Assembly (NCBI RefSeq): GCF_030756675.1
Contig: NZ_JAVBXD010000039.1
Coordinates: 1-43,239, forward strand
DNA: 43,239 bases
Reading direction: 5' to 3'
Origin: Bacillus multifaciens
GTDB lineage: Bacteria > Bacillota > Bacilli > Bacillales > Bacillaceae_G
Below, piece after piece: positions 23,886 to 33,147 of this stretch (positions are counted from its first letter, which is position 1; the number at the start of each line of letters is the position of its first letter). The position numbers and the translations under genes were made by a program. The notes below the pieces were generated by a model, which saw nothing but the letters and a program-made list of their open reading frames with translations, did no database searches and was not told the DNA's origin.

Positions 23886-25211
23886 ATGGCAGGAACATTA
23901 ACAAATATTGGTGGGAAGCAGCAAATTTGGAATATAGGTGGTGGTAATCTAATAAACACAGCAGACCTTGTGCAAATGGAGTTACAGGCGTTAGAGGCGA
24001 AGAAATCCCCTTATACGAGTTCAAAACAGAGACTAGTAGATGAAAAGAATGTATATGCTAGTGTAAAGAAACAGTTTAGTGATTTTACAACAGCATTTAC
24101 AAATTTGTCATCATTTAAAGGAAATGAAAAGAAAACATCTACGTCTAAAGATGGATTTATCACTGCGGCAGCAGATGGGTCTGCGTTTGCAGGAACATAT
24201 AATATTACTGTTCAAAAATTAGCGCAACGACATCTAATTACAAGTGTGAAAGATATAAATATAAACGATACAATTGGTCAAGCTGGTACTTTTAACCTTA
24301 ATGGTAAACTATTAGAAGTTAAAGCTGATATGACATATAAAGATTTAATTAATAAAATGAATAATGGCGGTTATGGTGTATCTGCCTATACATTAGGAAC
24401 TAAAATGTTTGTAACAGCCGCAACAGCAGGAACAGACGGGGAAATTAAATTAGAAGAAGTAAATGGAAATATATTACAAACAATAGGGTTGTTTAATGCA
24501 GCTAACCAAATTGCTCATGTGGAAACACCATACCAAGATGCTGAATATACAATTAATGGAGTTACTCAGACAAGTAAATCTAATACAATTAATGCACTTC
24601 CTGGTGTAACAATTAAATTAGAAAAAGAAACAACAGAAGCAATTAGGCTGACGGTTGAAGATTCTAATGTAAACGCTGGTATGGACGCAATAAAAAAAAT
24701 GACGGAAGAATATAATAAGGCTGTTTCAGAATTAGACCGGTTTGCAGGTAAGGAAGGTTATTTACAAGGAAACAATGTAGCATTTTCATTGCAAAATGCA
24801 ATGACGAGTATGTTTTCCTATTCTAAGGACAATAAATATGTATCCTCTTTCGGTATTCAAGTTGAGAAGGATGGAAGAGTGAAACTTGATGAGGAGAAGC
24901 TAAAAACGGCTTTTAGAGAGAATCCAGATGGAGTAAATGCTTTTTTCTTTGGTTTTAATGGTCTTGGACATGAAATGGAGAAAAAATTAGATGGTATATT
25001 CGGTGTTACGTCATTCATGACAGAGCGGACTAAAAGTATTGATAAAGAAATTGGTAAAATAGATGAAAAGATTAACAGTATTGATTCTTTTAATAAACTG
25101 AAGCAACAAGCTATTGTTGATAAATATGCAAAATTAGAACAGCAATTAGCTATGCTAGATATGCAGTTGAAACAAATGAAGGCAATGACAAAACAAAAGA
25201 GTGATGATTAA
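23886..25211 (+). CDS. fliD: Flagellar filament capping protein
   Basis: The 441-residue protein has the FliD N-terminal segment (GNLINTADLVQMELQALEAK) and the FliD C-terminal region (MERKLDG-like EMEKKLDGIFGVTSF, ERTKSIDKEIGKIDEKI and a final coiled coil YAKLEQQLAMLDMQLKQMK). It sits at the filament tip and helps flagellin polymerise. GAGGAG lies before the ATG. Between repeat copies E and F. Confidence 0.92.
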   Translation: MAGTLTNIGGKQQIWNIGGGNLINTADLVQMELQALEAKKSPYTSSKQRLVDEKNVYASVKKQFSDFTTAFTNLSSFKGNEKKTSTSKDGFITAAADGSAFAGTYNITVQKLAQRHLITSVKDININDTIGQAGTFNLNGKLLEVKADMTYKDLINKMNNGGYGVSAYTLGTKMFVTAATAGTDGEIKLEEVNGNILQTIGLFNAANQIAHVETPYQDAEYTINGVTQTSKSNTINALPGVTIKLEKETTEAIRLTVEDSNVNAGMDAIKKMTEEYNKAVSELDRFAGKEGYLQGNNVAFSLQNAMTSMFSYSKDNKYVSSFGIQVEKDGRVKLDEEKLKTAFRENPDGVNAFFFGFNGLGHEMEKKLDGIFGVTSFMTERTKSIDKEIGKIDEKINSIDSFNKLKQQAIVDKYAKLEQQLAMLDMQLKQMKAMTKQKSDD

Positions 25212-25215
25212 GGAA

Positions 25216-25425
25216 CGCATATAAATGCAAATTGAAAAACCAACCTAAAAATTCCTTTCTTTTTAGGAGGATGAAAGCATCTGACCGTGTGTAGAAGCGG
25301 TCAGATCTTTTTCCTGCCATAGCAAGGGTTAAAACAAAGGGAGAAAGCGAGTAGGGCGCATTTTTTAATCTGCATAGTCCCGGCTTATATGTTGGAAAAT
25401 CAAAGTGGATTTATATAGAAGGAGT
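25216..25425 (+). repeat. bcr1-like repeat, copy F
   Basis: Head CAACCTAAAAATTCC, core GGAGGATGAAAGCATCTGAC and GTGTAGAAGCGGTCAGATC, middle TTTTCCTGCCATAGCAAGG, tail CTTATATGTTGGAAAATCAA. It fills the fliD-fliS gap. Confidence 0.88.
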
Positions 25426-25432
25426 TAATGGT

Positions 25433-25801
25433 ATGCAAGCGTGGCAACGATATATGCAACATAACATTATGACAAGTAATCCAATTAAAAATACAATTTT
25501 TATTTATGAAAGATGTATTGTAGAATTTCGAAAACTAGAAGAACTACTAAATAATTTTCAGTTTGAACAAGCTGATGAAGTAGTAGATAAATTGGATCGT
25601 ATTTTTGATGAATTAAAGCTACAGTTGAATCCAGACATTAGTAAAGATTTATATGATAGCTTATATTCGCTATACGATTGGATTAGTCAGCAAATTGGAA
25701 TGATGAAAATGACACGTACAGTTGCAGATATGGATGGGATTGTACGAGTGTTGCAAGATTTAATTGAGGGATATCGTGGAGTGTTAGCGGATGAACAATA
25801 A
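25433..25801 (+). CDS. fliS: Flagellin export chaperone
   Basis: The 122-residue all-helical protein has the FliS pattern: QAWQRYMQHNIMTSNPIKN at the N-terminus, IFIYERCIVEFRKLEE, and LYDSLYSLYDWISQQI near residue 80. FliS binds the flagellin C-terminus to prevent early polymerisation and hands it to the export gate. GGAGTTAATGGT precedes the ATG. It overlaps the next gene by 11 bases, implying translational coupling. Confidence 0.93.
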   Translation: MQAWQRYMQHNIMTSNPIKNTIFIYERCIVEFRKLEELLNNFQFEQADEVVDKLDRIFDELKLQLNPDISKDLYDSLYSLYDWISQQIGMMKMTRTVADMDGIVRVLQDLIEGYRGVLADEQ

Positions 25802-26063
25802 CGCGTATGAAAAATTTGTGAGTTGTTTTAATGATACTTACGATGTGATTGTATCAGAAGAGGAATTAAAAACACGAATGGCAGAATTTAATACGTGGTT
25901 TTCAACATTAGAGGAATCAATGAATAATCAAGTCGCTAATGAAGTTATTCCGCTTATTACGAAGGCAGCAGAAAAAATTCGTCATAATCAGCACTTATTA
26001 GAAGAAATGATTATGGTGAATGATGGCAGAATGAAAGCAAATTCGTATTACGGTAAGTATTGA
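25791..26063 (+). CDS. Small helical flagellar protein, FliT-like
   Basis: The 90-residue, highly charged helical protein (EELKTRMAEFNTWFSTLEES) overlaps the end of fliS. FliT, the chaperone of FliD, is encoded after fliS in many bacteria and has this size and character; sequence identity cannot be judged by eye. It is the last gene before an 809-base gap, and a terminator-like hairpin follows. Confidence 0.6.
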   Translation: MNNNAYEKFVSCFNDTYDVIVSEEELKTRMAEFNTWFSTLEESMNNQVANEVIPLITKAAEKIRHNQHLLEEMIMVNDGRMKANSYYGKY

Positions 26064-26076
26064 AAGTCTTGTATAC

Positions 26077-26118
26077 AAAGGAAGGGCGATCGTATTCGAA
26101 AGGATCATCGCTTTTTCT
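26077..26118. terminator. Terminator after the fliS unit
   Basis: GCGAT at 26085-26089 pairs with ATCGC before CTTTTTCTTTT, with a purine-rich lead (AAAGGAAGG) extending the stem imperfectly. Confidence 0.6.
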
Positions 26119-26138
26119 TTTGCTATATTTGTAAAACT

Positions 26139-26305
26139 GTATTTATATAGAAATACAGTTTGAAAAAACGGCATAAAAACCTCTTTTATGGGAGGACGAG
26201 AGCATCTGGCCATGCGTAGAAGCGGTCAGGGCCTTTTCCTGCCCTGTGCGAGGTTTAAAACAAAGAGAGAAAGCAAATAGCGGTTATTTTTTTTGTATAG
26301 CAGCA
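26139..26305 (+). repeat. bcr1-like repeat, copy G
   Basis: First of three tandem copies before flgB: GGCATAAAAACCTC, GGAGGACGAGAGCATCTGGC, ATGCGTAGAAGCGGTCAGGG, CTGCCCTGTGCGAGGTTT, tail TAGCAGCAACTTATAT. Confidence 0.88.
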
Positions 26306-26495
26306 ACTTATATATGTATATAAGTTAAAAAACGACATAAAATCCCTTTCTTTTTTATGTGAGGAGACGAGAGCATCTAGCCGTGGATAGGGGCGGTCAG
26401 GATCTTTTCCTGCCACATGCGAGGTTTAAAGCAAAGAGAGAAAGCAAGTAGCAGTCATTTTTTTCTGTATAGCAGCAACTTATATATGTATATAA
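26306..26495 (+). repeat. bcr1-like repeat, copy H
   Basis: Second tandem copy: GACATAAAATCCC, GAGACGAGAGCATCTAGCC, GTGGATAGGGGCGGTCAGG, CTGCCACATGCGAGGTTTAA, tail CTGTATAGCAGCAACTTATA. The tail and the start of the next copy suggest a recent local duplication with copy I. Confidence 0.88.
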
Positions 26496-26695
26496 GTAAA
26501 GAAACCAACATAAAATCCCCTTTCTTTTTTATGTGAGGAGACGAGAGCATCTAGCCGTAGATAGTAGCAGTCAAGGCCTTTTCCTACCACATGCAAGGTT
26601 TAAAACAAAATGACAAAGCGAGTGCAAGTCATGTTTCGTTCTGCATAACAGAGACTTATATGACGGAAAATTAAAATGGATATATAGGTTGAAAA
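26496..26695 (+). repeat. bcr1-like repeat, copy I
   Basis: Third tandem copy: CAACATAAAATCCCC, GAGACGAGAGCATCTAGCC, GTAGATAGTAGCAGTCAAGG, CTACCACATGCAAGGTTTAA, tail CTTATATGACGGAAAATTAA. It shares the rare ATGTGAGGAGACGAG variant with copy H. Confidence 0.88.
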
Positions 26696-26872
26696 TTTAA
26701 AAACATTTATATAGAAGAATATTTTTATATTTTTTTTATTTTTTTAAAGACAATATTGTAAAAATGACATAAAATATTGAGAGATACATAATAATATATT
26801 ATTTTAATAAATGTATGCGTTTGTTGATAATATCTAAATATGAAAATGAAATGATAGAGAGGGGTTGAGAAT
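26696..26872 (+). promoter_or_regulatory. AT-rich leader of the flgB operon
   Basis: This stretch is almost pure A/T with long T runs, a TTGAGA at 26778 and a TTGATA at 26823, but no well-spaced -10/-35 pair could be fixed. It must hold, or be downstream of, the promoter of the flgB-to-fliI operon. AT-rich T/A tracts are also where the MogR repressor would be expected to bind. Confidence 0.4.
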
Positions 26873-27280
26873 ATGACGAATTTTATTAGTGATGTTAGTC
26901 ATTATATGAATTATTTAGTGACAAAGAGAGATGCTGTTTCTAATAATGTTTCTAACGCCAATACGCCAGGCTTTAAAGCGCAAGATGTTGATTTTGCTGA
27001 ACAACTTGTAGGGAGTAATGAACTGTATAAAAAAAATGAGCTAGATTTACAAAAAAATAGGCAAATGTATCAAACGAATGTAATGCATTTACCATTAACG
27101 AACGAAACAAATACATATGCAAAGATTCGAACAAATAATTTGGCTGTTAAAGAAGATGGCAATAGTGTTGATGTGACAAAAGAAATGATTGATCTTGTAA
27201 AAACGAATCAGTTATACGGTGTATCTATTAATGCAATTAATACGCAGTATACAATAGATCAAGCAGCTAGAGGACGTTAA
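26873..27280 (+). CDS. flgB: Flagellar basal-body rod protein FlgB
   Basis: The 135-residue protein has NNVSNANTPGFKAQDVDF (residues 25-42), the rod-protein signature, and a C-terminal DMxxE-type helix (VDVTKEMIDLVKTNQLYGVS). It is a proximal rod subunit, exported by the flagellar apparatus. First gene of the operon flgB-flgC-fliE-fliF-fliG-fliH-fliI. GAGAGGGG precedes the ATG. Confidence 0.95.
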   Translation: MTNFISDVSHYMNYLVTKRDAVSNNVSNANTPGFKAQDVDFAEQLVGSNELYKKNELDLQKNRQMYQTNVMHLPLTNETNTYAKIRTNNLAVKEDGNSVDVTKEMIDLVKTNQLYGVSINAINTQYTIDQAARGR

Positions 27281-27297
27281 GAAAAGAGGGGAAATAT

Positions 27298-27711
27298 ATG
27301 TTTCAAGCAATTAATGCCAGCGGTTCTGGTTTAACAGCAGCAAAGAAATGGATGGAAGTTACTTCTGATAACATTGTAAATGCCAATACAACGGTAGGAG
27401 CTGATGGAGGACCATACCATCGCCGCAGCGTAGTGTTAGCGCAAAATAATAGTTTTGCAAGCATGCTACAACAACAACCTAACACAGGTGTGAAAGTAGA
27501 ATCTATTGAAACCGATCCAAATGAGAATTTGATTTACGATCCATCGCACCCACAAGCAAATGCAGAAGGGTACGTACGTTACCCGAATATTGATATGACT
27601 GCGGAAATGACAAACGTAATGGTCGCTCAAAAAATGTATGAAGCAAATACAAGTGTATTTAATGCGAATAAAAAAATGCTTGATAAAGATTTAGAAATCG
27701 GGCGAGGTTAA
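27298..27711 (+). CDS. flgC: Flagellar basal-body rod protein FlgC
   Basis: The 137-residue protein starts MFQAINASGSGLTAAKKWME with SDNIVNANTT. It has the FlgC-specific block RRSVVLAQNN through YVRYPNIDMTAEMTNVMVAQ and a C-terminal KMYEANTSVFNANKKML. It is a rod subunit between FlgB and FlgF/G. It follows flgB by 17 bases with a GAGGGG site. Confidence 0.95.
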   Translation: MFQAINASGSGLTAAKKWMEVTSDNIVNANTTVGADGGPYHRRSVVLAQNNSFASMLQQQPNTGVKVESIETDPNENLIYDPSHPQANAEGYVRYPNIDMTAEMTNVMVAQKMYEANTSVFNANKKMLDKDLEIGRG

Positions 27712-27738
27712 GAGTGTAAAAGGAGAGGAAGATAACAG

Positions 27739-28035
27739 ATGAAAATTCAATCGATTGTTAATACACAGCCGTTTAGCGGAATTCAGCCGCTCGCAGCGCC
27801 GAAAACTTCTTCTGTACCTGTAGAAGGAAAAACATTTATCGATTTGCTTGAAGGTATGAATCAAACACAAAATCATGCACAAACAGCAGTATATGATTTG
27901 CTTACAAAAGGTGTAGGAGAAACACATGAAGTAATGATTCAACAAAAAAAAGCAGAAGCACAAATGAAAACTGCAGCTGTTATTAGAGATAGTCTTATCG
28001 AAAATTATAAACAGCTTATGAGTATGCAAATTTAG
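27739..28035 (+). CDS. fliE: Flagellar hook-basal body adaptor FliE
   Basis: The 98-residue protein has a disordered N-terminus (PFSGIQPLAAPKTSS) and helical FIDLLEGMNQTQNHAQTAVY, ending KTAAVIRDSLIENYKQLMSM, the FliE pattern. It links the MS ring to the rod. AAGGAGAGGAAG precedes the ATG. Confidence 0.93.
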   Translation: MKIQSIVNTQPFSGIQPLAAPKTSSVPVEGKTFIDLLEGMNQTQNHAQTAVYDLLTKGVGETHEVMIQQKKAEAQMKTAAVIRDSLIENYKQLMSMQI

Positions 28036-28058
28036 AAATATGGACGGATGTGTGTGAA

Positions 28059-29600
28059 ATGGAAAAAATAAAAGGTGTGTTCCAGTCGTTAAAAGCGTGG
28101 CATAAGATGGTGATTGGAGCTGCTATTTTAGCTATTATTACAGCTGGATTGCTATATTACACGATGCCTGATAAATATGTGACTGTTTACCAAAGTTTAA
28201 GTGATAAAGATAAACAAGATATAACTGTTGAATTATCGAAGTTAGGGGTTGACTATAAGCTGAATCAAGACGGTTCTATTGCTGTATTAAAGAAAGATGC
28301 CCCTATGATTCGAAAAGAGATGACAGGAATGGGTTTACCGTTTAATTCGAAAAGCGGTGAAGATATTTTATTGGAAAGCTCGCTTGGTTCTAGTGAACAA
28401 GATAAAAAGATGAAACAGCTTGTCGGAACGAAGAAGCAATTAGAGCAAGATATTGTAAGAAACTTTGCAACAATTGAAAGTGCAAATGTACAAATTACTT
28501 TACCAGAAAAAGAAACAATTTTTGAGGAAGAGAAAGCAAAAGGTACAGCAGCTGTGACAGTTGGCGTGAAAAGAGGCCAAACGTTAACAGAAGATCAAAT
28601 TATGGGTATTCAACATATGATTAGTGCTGCTGTAACAGGGGTAAAATCAGAAGAAGTAAGCGTTATTGATAATAAAAAAGGAATCCTTTCAAAAGGCACA
28701 AGTGAATCACAGAATAAGGGTTCATCTTCTTATGACAAAGAAATAAAACTTCAAAATGAAATTGAAGATAAATTAAAGCAAGACATTGAATCGACGTTAA
28801 CGGGTATGTTTAAGTTAAATGATTTTAAAGTGAATACGAAAGTATCTGTGAACTACGATGAAGTAACAAGACAGTCTGAGAAGTATGGTGACAAAGGTGT
28901 ACTTCGTAGTAAACAAGATCAACAAGAGAAATCGACAGCACAAGAGGGAGCACCGCAGCAAAGCGCAGGGATTACTGCAAATGGTGAAGTTCCTAACTAT
29001 GGCATTGATAAGAATAAAAATGGAAAAGTTGTCTATGATCAAAATAGCGGAAATAAAATCGAAAACTATGAAATTGATAAAACAGTTGAAACAGTTAAGA
29101 AACATCCAGAATTGACGAAAACGAATATCGTTGTTTGGGTAGATAATAAAACATTAGCAAAAAGAAATATTGATATGAATGCCTTTAAGCAAGCGATTGG
29201 AACGTCTGCTGGATTACAAGCAGATCAAAATGGAAACTTTACAAATGGTCAAGTGAATATTGTGACTGTTCAATTTGATGAGCCGAAAAAAGCTGAACCG
29301 AAAGCAGAAGAAGAAAGTGGCTTTAATTGGTGGATGCTTGGAGGTTCTTTAGTAGGCTTATTACTAATAGGCGGTGCACTATGGTACTTCTTGGCGAAAC
29401 GAAAAGAAGAAGAAGAAGAAGAGTTTGAACCAGAAGTAATCGAAGAAATAGCAGCTACCGAAGACGTTATGGAATATAAAGAGAAAATAGAAGTACCAGA
29501 ATCGACAGAACCTACATTAGATGAACAAGTACATCAAGTAACAAGAGAGCATACAGAAGGAACTGCAAAAGTAATTAAAAAATGGTTAAACGGACAGTGA
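28059..29600 (+). CDS. fliF: Flagellar MS-ring protein FliF
   Basis: The 513-residue protein has transmembrane segments at about residues 17-36 (VIGAAILAIITAGLLYYTM) and 426-446 (WMLGGSLVGLLLIGGALWYF). Between them lie the ring-building domains YVTVYQSLSDKDKQDITVEL and GILSKG with a Ser/Gln-rich insert. The C-terminal cytoplasmic acidic tail (KRKEEEEEEFEPEV) is the FliG-binding end. It forms the membrane ring on which rotor and export gate are built. The ATG at 28059 was preferred to GTG 28050 for fit with the family start. Confidence 0.94.
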   Translation: MEKIKGVFQSLKAWHKMVIGAAILAIITAGLLYYTMPDKYVTVYQSLSDKDKQDITVELSKLGVDYKLNQDGSIAVLKKDAPMIRKEMTGMGLPFNSKSGEDILLESSLGSSEQDKKMKQLVGTKKQLEQDIVRNFATIESANVQITLPEKETIFEEEKAKGTAAVTVGVKRGQTLTEDQIMGIQHMISAAVTGVKSEEVSVIDNKKGILSKGTSESQNKGSSSYDKEIKLQNEIEDKLKQDIESTLTGMFKLNDFKVNTKVSVNYDEVTRQSEKYGDKGVLRSKQDQQEKSTAQEGAPQQSAGITANGEVPNYGIDKNKNGKVVYDQNSGNKIENYEIDKTVETVKKHPELTKTNIVVWVDNKTLAKRNIDMNAFKQAIGTSAGLQADQNGNFTNGQVNIVTVQFDEPKKAEPKAEEESGFNWWMLGGSLVGLLLIGGALWYFLAKRKEEEEEEFEPEVIEEIAATEDVMEYKEKIEVPESTEPTLDEQVHQVTREHTEGTAKVIKKWLNGQ

Positions 29601-29612
29601 GGGACATAAGTG

Positions 29613-30617
29613 ATGATAGAAGGAATCTCTTCAAAAGAAAAAGCTGCCATACTTGTTCGTATGTTAGATGAAGATGTGGCGACACAAATTATTGAATATA
29701 TGAACGAGGAGGAAAAAGAGGTATTATTACGCGAAATTGCTAAGTTTCGTGCATATAAAGCCGAAACGTTAGAAAACGTATTAGGAGAATTTTTATATGA
29801 ATTAAATGTAAAAGAATTGAATTTAGTAACACCAGATAAAGAATATATTCGCCGCATTTTCAAAAATATGCCGGAAGATGAGTTGGAAAAGTTACTAGAA
29901 GACTTATGGTACAATAAAGATAATCCGTTTGAGTTTCTTAACTCACTGACGGATTTAGAACCATTACTAACAGTATTAAACGATGAATCACCACAGACCA
30001 TTGCAATTATTGCGTCGTACATAAAACCACAACTTGCTTCAAGGTTAATTGAAAGATTGCCAGATTATAAAAGAGTGGAAACAGTTATGGGGATTGCAAA
30101 GCTTGAACAAGTTGATAGCGATCTTATTGCACAAATTGGTGATTTATTAAAATCGAAATTAAACATGATGGCGTTTAGTGCAATTAACAAAACAGATGGC
30201 TTGAAAACAATTGTAAACATCTTAAATAACGTTTCTCGAGGTGTAGAGAAAACGGTATTTGAAAAACTTGATGAAGTTGACTATGAATTATCTGAGAAAA
30301 TTAAAGAAAACATGTTCGTCTTTGAAGACTTATTACGTCTTGAAGATTTAGCAATGCGCCGTGTATTAGAAGAGATTTCTGATAACGGAATCATTGCAAA
30401 AGCATTAAAAATTGCGAAAGAAGAAATTAAAGAGAAGTTATTTACATGTATGTCTAATAACCGTAAAAATATGATCTTGGAAGAACTAGATGGTCTTGGT
30501 CCACTTAAGATGACAGATGCTGAGAAAGCACAACAAACGATTACAAGTACTGTGAAAAAACTAGAAAAAGAAGGTCGTATTGTTATTCAAAGAGGTGAAG
30601 AAGATGTCCTTATTTAA
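29613..30617 (+). CDS. fliG: Flagellar motor switch protein FliG
   Basis: The 334-residue protein follows the FliG order: N-terminal FliF-binding domain (SSKEKAAILVRMLDEDVATQ), middle domain with ESPQTIAIIASYIKPQLASR (the PQxxAxxL-type EHPQ region) and the C-terminal torque domain with the charged helix FEDLLRLEDLAMRRVLEEIS and GLGPLKMTDAEKAQQTI. It transmits stator force to the MS ring. It overlaps fliH by 14 bases. A GTG one codon earlier is an alternative start. Confidence 0.95.
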   Translation: MIEGISSKEKAAILVRMLDEDVATQIIEYMNEEEKEVLLREIAKFRAYKAETLENVLGEFLYELNVKELNLVTPDKEYIRRIFKNMPEDELEKLLEDLWYNKDNPFEFLNSLTDLEPLLTVLNDESPQTIAIIASYIKPQLASRLIERLPDYKRVETVMGIAKLEQVDSDLIAQIGDLLKSKLNMMAFSAINKTDGLKTIVNILNNVSRGVEKTVFEKLDEVDYELSEKIKENMFVFEDLLRLEDLAMRRVLEEISDNGIIAKALKIAKEEIKEKLFTCMSNNRKNMILEELDGLGPLKMTDAEKAQQTITSTVKKLEKEGRIVIQRGEEDVLI

Positions 30618-31305
30618 AAACAGAATTCCGAAGAATTCTGTTTCTTTTTCTCATCAAACATATGAATTACAATTTCCACAACCGGAAATAGAAGAGGTAG
30701 TAGACTGCGAAGAAGCATCAGAAATAAGTGAAATGAAAAGAGAATTATTTGTTCAAAAGGAACAGCTGCAGTCGCAAACGCTTCATTTGCAACAAATAGA
30801 GCAAGAGTTAGAGGAAGAGAGAGCAAAGTTGCAGCAAGAAAGAGCACAGTTTGAAGTGTTACGAGAAGAGCACAAAAAACAAATAGTAGCAGATCGCCGT
30901 GCTTTGCTTGAAGAACAAAAAGAGATCGCAACACAATGGTCAGAATTACTTTGGGAGCAGTCGCTACACTTAGCTCAAAATATTGTAAATCAAGCCATTG
31001 ATGTTCGGCAGCTGGATTTGTTACCGATTTTAAACGGTATTGTTCAAACGTTACCAACATCGTTCGAAAAGCTTTCTATTACTGTTCACCCAGAAACATT
31101 TGAGCAAATTGAACGAGAAAAAACGGTAACAAAAGAGTATTGGCTCCTTGAACTTGTTGAATGGAAATATGATTTTTCTTTACAGTTTGGTGAATTTATT
31201 TTAGAAGAAGAAAAAGAGTTTTTTGAATTTAAGTTCAGTCCAATTTTTGAAACGCTTCGCGAACAGTGGAAAGAAAAGCAATTACTTGAGGGGCAACCAG
31301 TATGA
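30604..31305 (+). CDS. fliH: Flagellar export ATPase regulator FliH
   Basis: The 233-residue protein has a long coiled coil (MKRELFVQKEQLQSQTLHLQ to about residue 105, Glu/Gln/Leu heptads) and a C-terminal domain typical of FliH/V-ATPase E-like stalks. It binds FliI and links it to the C ring and export gate. The ATG lies inside the end of fliG, and its own end overlaps fliI by 4 bases (ATGA), a tightly coupled arrangement. The name rests on structure and position. Confidence 0.88.
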   Translation: MSLFKNRIPKNSVSFSHQTYELQFPQPEIEEVVDCEEASEISEMKRELFVQKEQLQSQTLHLQQIEQELEEERAKLQQERAQFEVLREEHKKQIVADRRALLEEQKEIATQWSELLWEQSLHLAQNIVNQAIDVRQLDLLPILNGIVQTLPTSFEKLSITVHPETFEQIEREKTVTKEYWLLELVEWKYDFSLQFGEFILEEEKEFFEFKFSPIFETLREQWKEKQLLEGQPV

Positions 31306-32606
31306 AAGAATGGCTTATAAAAGAACATGAAAAATGGAATGCGCACATGGAAGCACCGTTTTATATTAAAAGAGGGAAAGTACATAGTGTACAAGAGCAA
31401 TTTTTTGTTTCAAAAGGGCCGAAAGCAAAAATTGGTGATGTTTGCCTTGTTGGAGAGCATAATGTCTTATGCGAAGTAATTGCGATTGAAAAAGAAAATA
31501 ATACGCTTCTTCCATTCGAGCAAACTGAAAAGGTCTGTTATGGGGATGCCGTTACACTTATTAGCGAAGATGTTACGGTGCCGCGTGGTGAGCATTTGCT
31601 CGGAAAAGTGTTAAATGCAAATGGCGAAATCTTAAACGAACAAGAAGCAACTACACCACTGCAAAAAATAAGGCTTGATGCACCGCCGATTCACGCGTTT
31701 GACCGTGAAGAAATTACAGAAGTGTTTGAGACAGGTATTAAATCAATTGATGGCATGTTAACGATTGGTGTTGGTCAAAAGATTGGGATTTTTGCAGGCT
31801 CGGGTGTTGGGAAATCAACATTGCTTGGGATGATTGCCAAAAATGCAAGTGCAGATATTAATGTAATTAGTTTAGTTGGTGAACGAGGACGTGAAGTAAA
31901 GGATTTTATTCGCAAAGAGCTAGGCGAAGAAGGAATGAAAAAAAGCGTTGTTGTTGTTGCAACGTCTGACGAAAGTCACCTTATGCAGCTTCGCGCTGCA
32001 AAATTAGCAACTTCAATCGCAGAATATTTTCGCGATCAAGGTAAGAACGTGTTGCTCATGATGGATTCTGTAACTCGCTTTGCCGATGCTCGAAGAAGCG
32101 TGGATATTGCAGTGAAAGAGTTGCCAATTGGCGGAAAAACATTGTTAATGGAAAGTTATATGAAGAAATTACTTGAGCGTTCTGGAAAAACGAAAGTAGG
32201 TTCGATTACAGGTATTTATACGGTGCTTGTTGATGGTGACGATTTAAATGGTCCAGTACCGGATTTAGCACGGGGTATTTTAGATGGACATATTGTATTG
32301 AAGCGTGATTTAGCGACATTAAATCATTATCCAGCTATTTCTGTGTTAGATTCTGTAAGTCGAATTATGGAAGAGGTTGTAGCACCGGATCATTGGAAGA
32401 TTGCGAATGAAATACGGAAGACGCTATCAATTTATCAAGAAAATGAATTGTACTTTAAACTTGGTACAATTCAAGAGAATGAAGAGAATGCATATATTTT
32501 TGCATGTAAAAATAAAATAGATGATATTCATACATTTTTAAAGCAAGGTCGAACGGAAAGCTATCGTTTTGCCGATGTAATTCAGCAAATGGATGGTGTT
32601 ATGTAA
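31302..32606 (+). CDS. fliI: Flagellar export ATPase FliI
   Basis: The 434-residue F1-beta/type III ATPase has a Walker A GIFAGSGVGKSTLLGM, Glu switch GERGREVKDF, Walker B VLLMMDSVTRFADARR and DGDDLNGPVPDLARGILDGH, the export-ATPase signature. It uses ATP to engage and unfold export substrates with FliH and FliJ. A hairpin terminator follows the stop directly, ending the flgB operon. Confidence 0.96.
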   Translation: MKEWLIKEHEKWNAHMEAPFYIKRGKVHSVQEQFFVSKGPKAKIGDVCLVGEHNVLCEVIAIEKENNTLLPFEQTEKVCYGDAVTLISEDVTVPRGEHLLGKVLNANGEILNEQEATTPLQKIRLDAPPIHAFDREEITEVFETGIKSIDGMLTIGVGQKIGIFAGSGVGKSTLLGMIAKNASADINVISLVGERGREVKDFIRKELGEEGMKKSVVVVATSDESHLMQLRAAKLATSIAEYFRDQGKNVLLMMDSVTRFADARRSVDIAVKELPIGGKTLLMESYMKKLLERSGKTKVGSITGIYTVLVDGDDLNGPVPDLARGILDGHIVLKRDLATLNHYPAISVLDSVSRIMEEVVAPDHWKIANEIRKTLSIYQENELYFKLGTIQENEENAYIFACKNKIDDIHTFLKQGRTESYRFADVIQQMDGVM

Positions 32607-32632
32607 AGACCTCAATTTTGAGGTCTTTTTAT
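32605..32632. terminator. Terminator after fliI
   Basis: AAAGACCTCA at 32605-32614 pairs with TGAGGTCTTT at 32619-32628, followed by TTTTT-rich sequence. It overlaps the fliI stop codon. Confidence 0.88.
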
Positions 32633-32736
32633 TTAATAAATATATTAAGATTCTAGAATATTTAGCGGATTTTTTTCTAAAAAAACTATATAATAAGAAT
32701 AAGTAAAGGTATAATAGAAAGGGGTTTAAAAAGCAG

Positions 32737-33147
32737 GTGAAAACAAAACAGTATGAAACGATAAAACTACAAATGAATCAAGAAAAAGAACATGTCTTAA
32801 AAGAAGTGTATGAATTAACAACGGAAAAACGAAAGATAGAAGCAAAAAAAGCGCATGATTTGAATGTTTTTCAATCACGTAGTAAAGTGATGCAAGTCAA
32901 TGAAAGTATTCATATTGGCATGTTGTCCTCTCATACGTTTTCACCTGAAAGAATAGAGGAATGGAATAGGAAAATAGAAAAAATTGAAGAGTTTATTTTG
33001 AAAAATAAACTCCTTCTAGAGCAAATTCAAGAAAAAGAACGCGTTATTGATGAAATGTTCCAGCAAGATTGCCAGAAAGCTGCAAAGGAACAAGGAAAAC
33101 GCGAAGAAAAAATGTTGCTCGACTTAAGAATGTGTATGAATGGGTGA
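32737..33147 (+). CDS. fliJ: FliJ-like coiled-coil export protein
   Basis: The 136-residue, fully charged coiled-coil protein (NQEKEHVLKEVYELTTEKRK, and EEWNRKIEKIEEFILKNKLL) matches the size and position of FliJ, the general export chaperone and FliI central stalk. It starts at GTG; AAAGGGG lies about 14 bases upstream, and TATAATAGAAA at 32710-32720 may be the -10 of a new promoter after the fliI terminator. It overlaps fliK by 8 bases. Named mainly by context. Confidence 0.75.
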   Translation: MKTKQYETIKLQMNQEKEHVLKEVYELTTEKRKIEAKKAHDLNVFQSRSKVMQVNESIHIGMLSSHTFSPERIEEWNRKIEKIEEFILKNKLLLEQIQEKERVIDEMFQQDCQKAAKEQGKREEKMLLDLRMCMNG

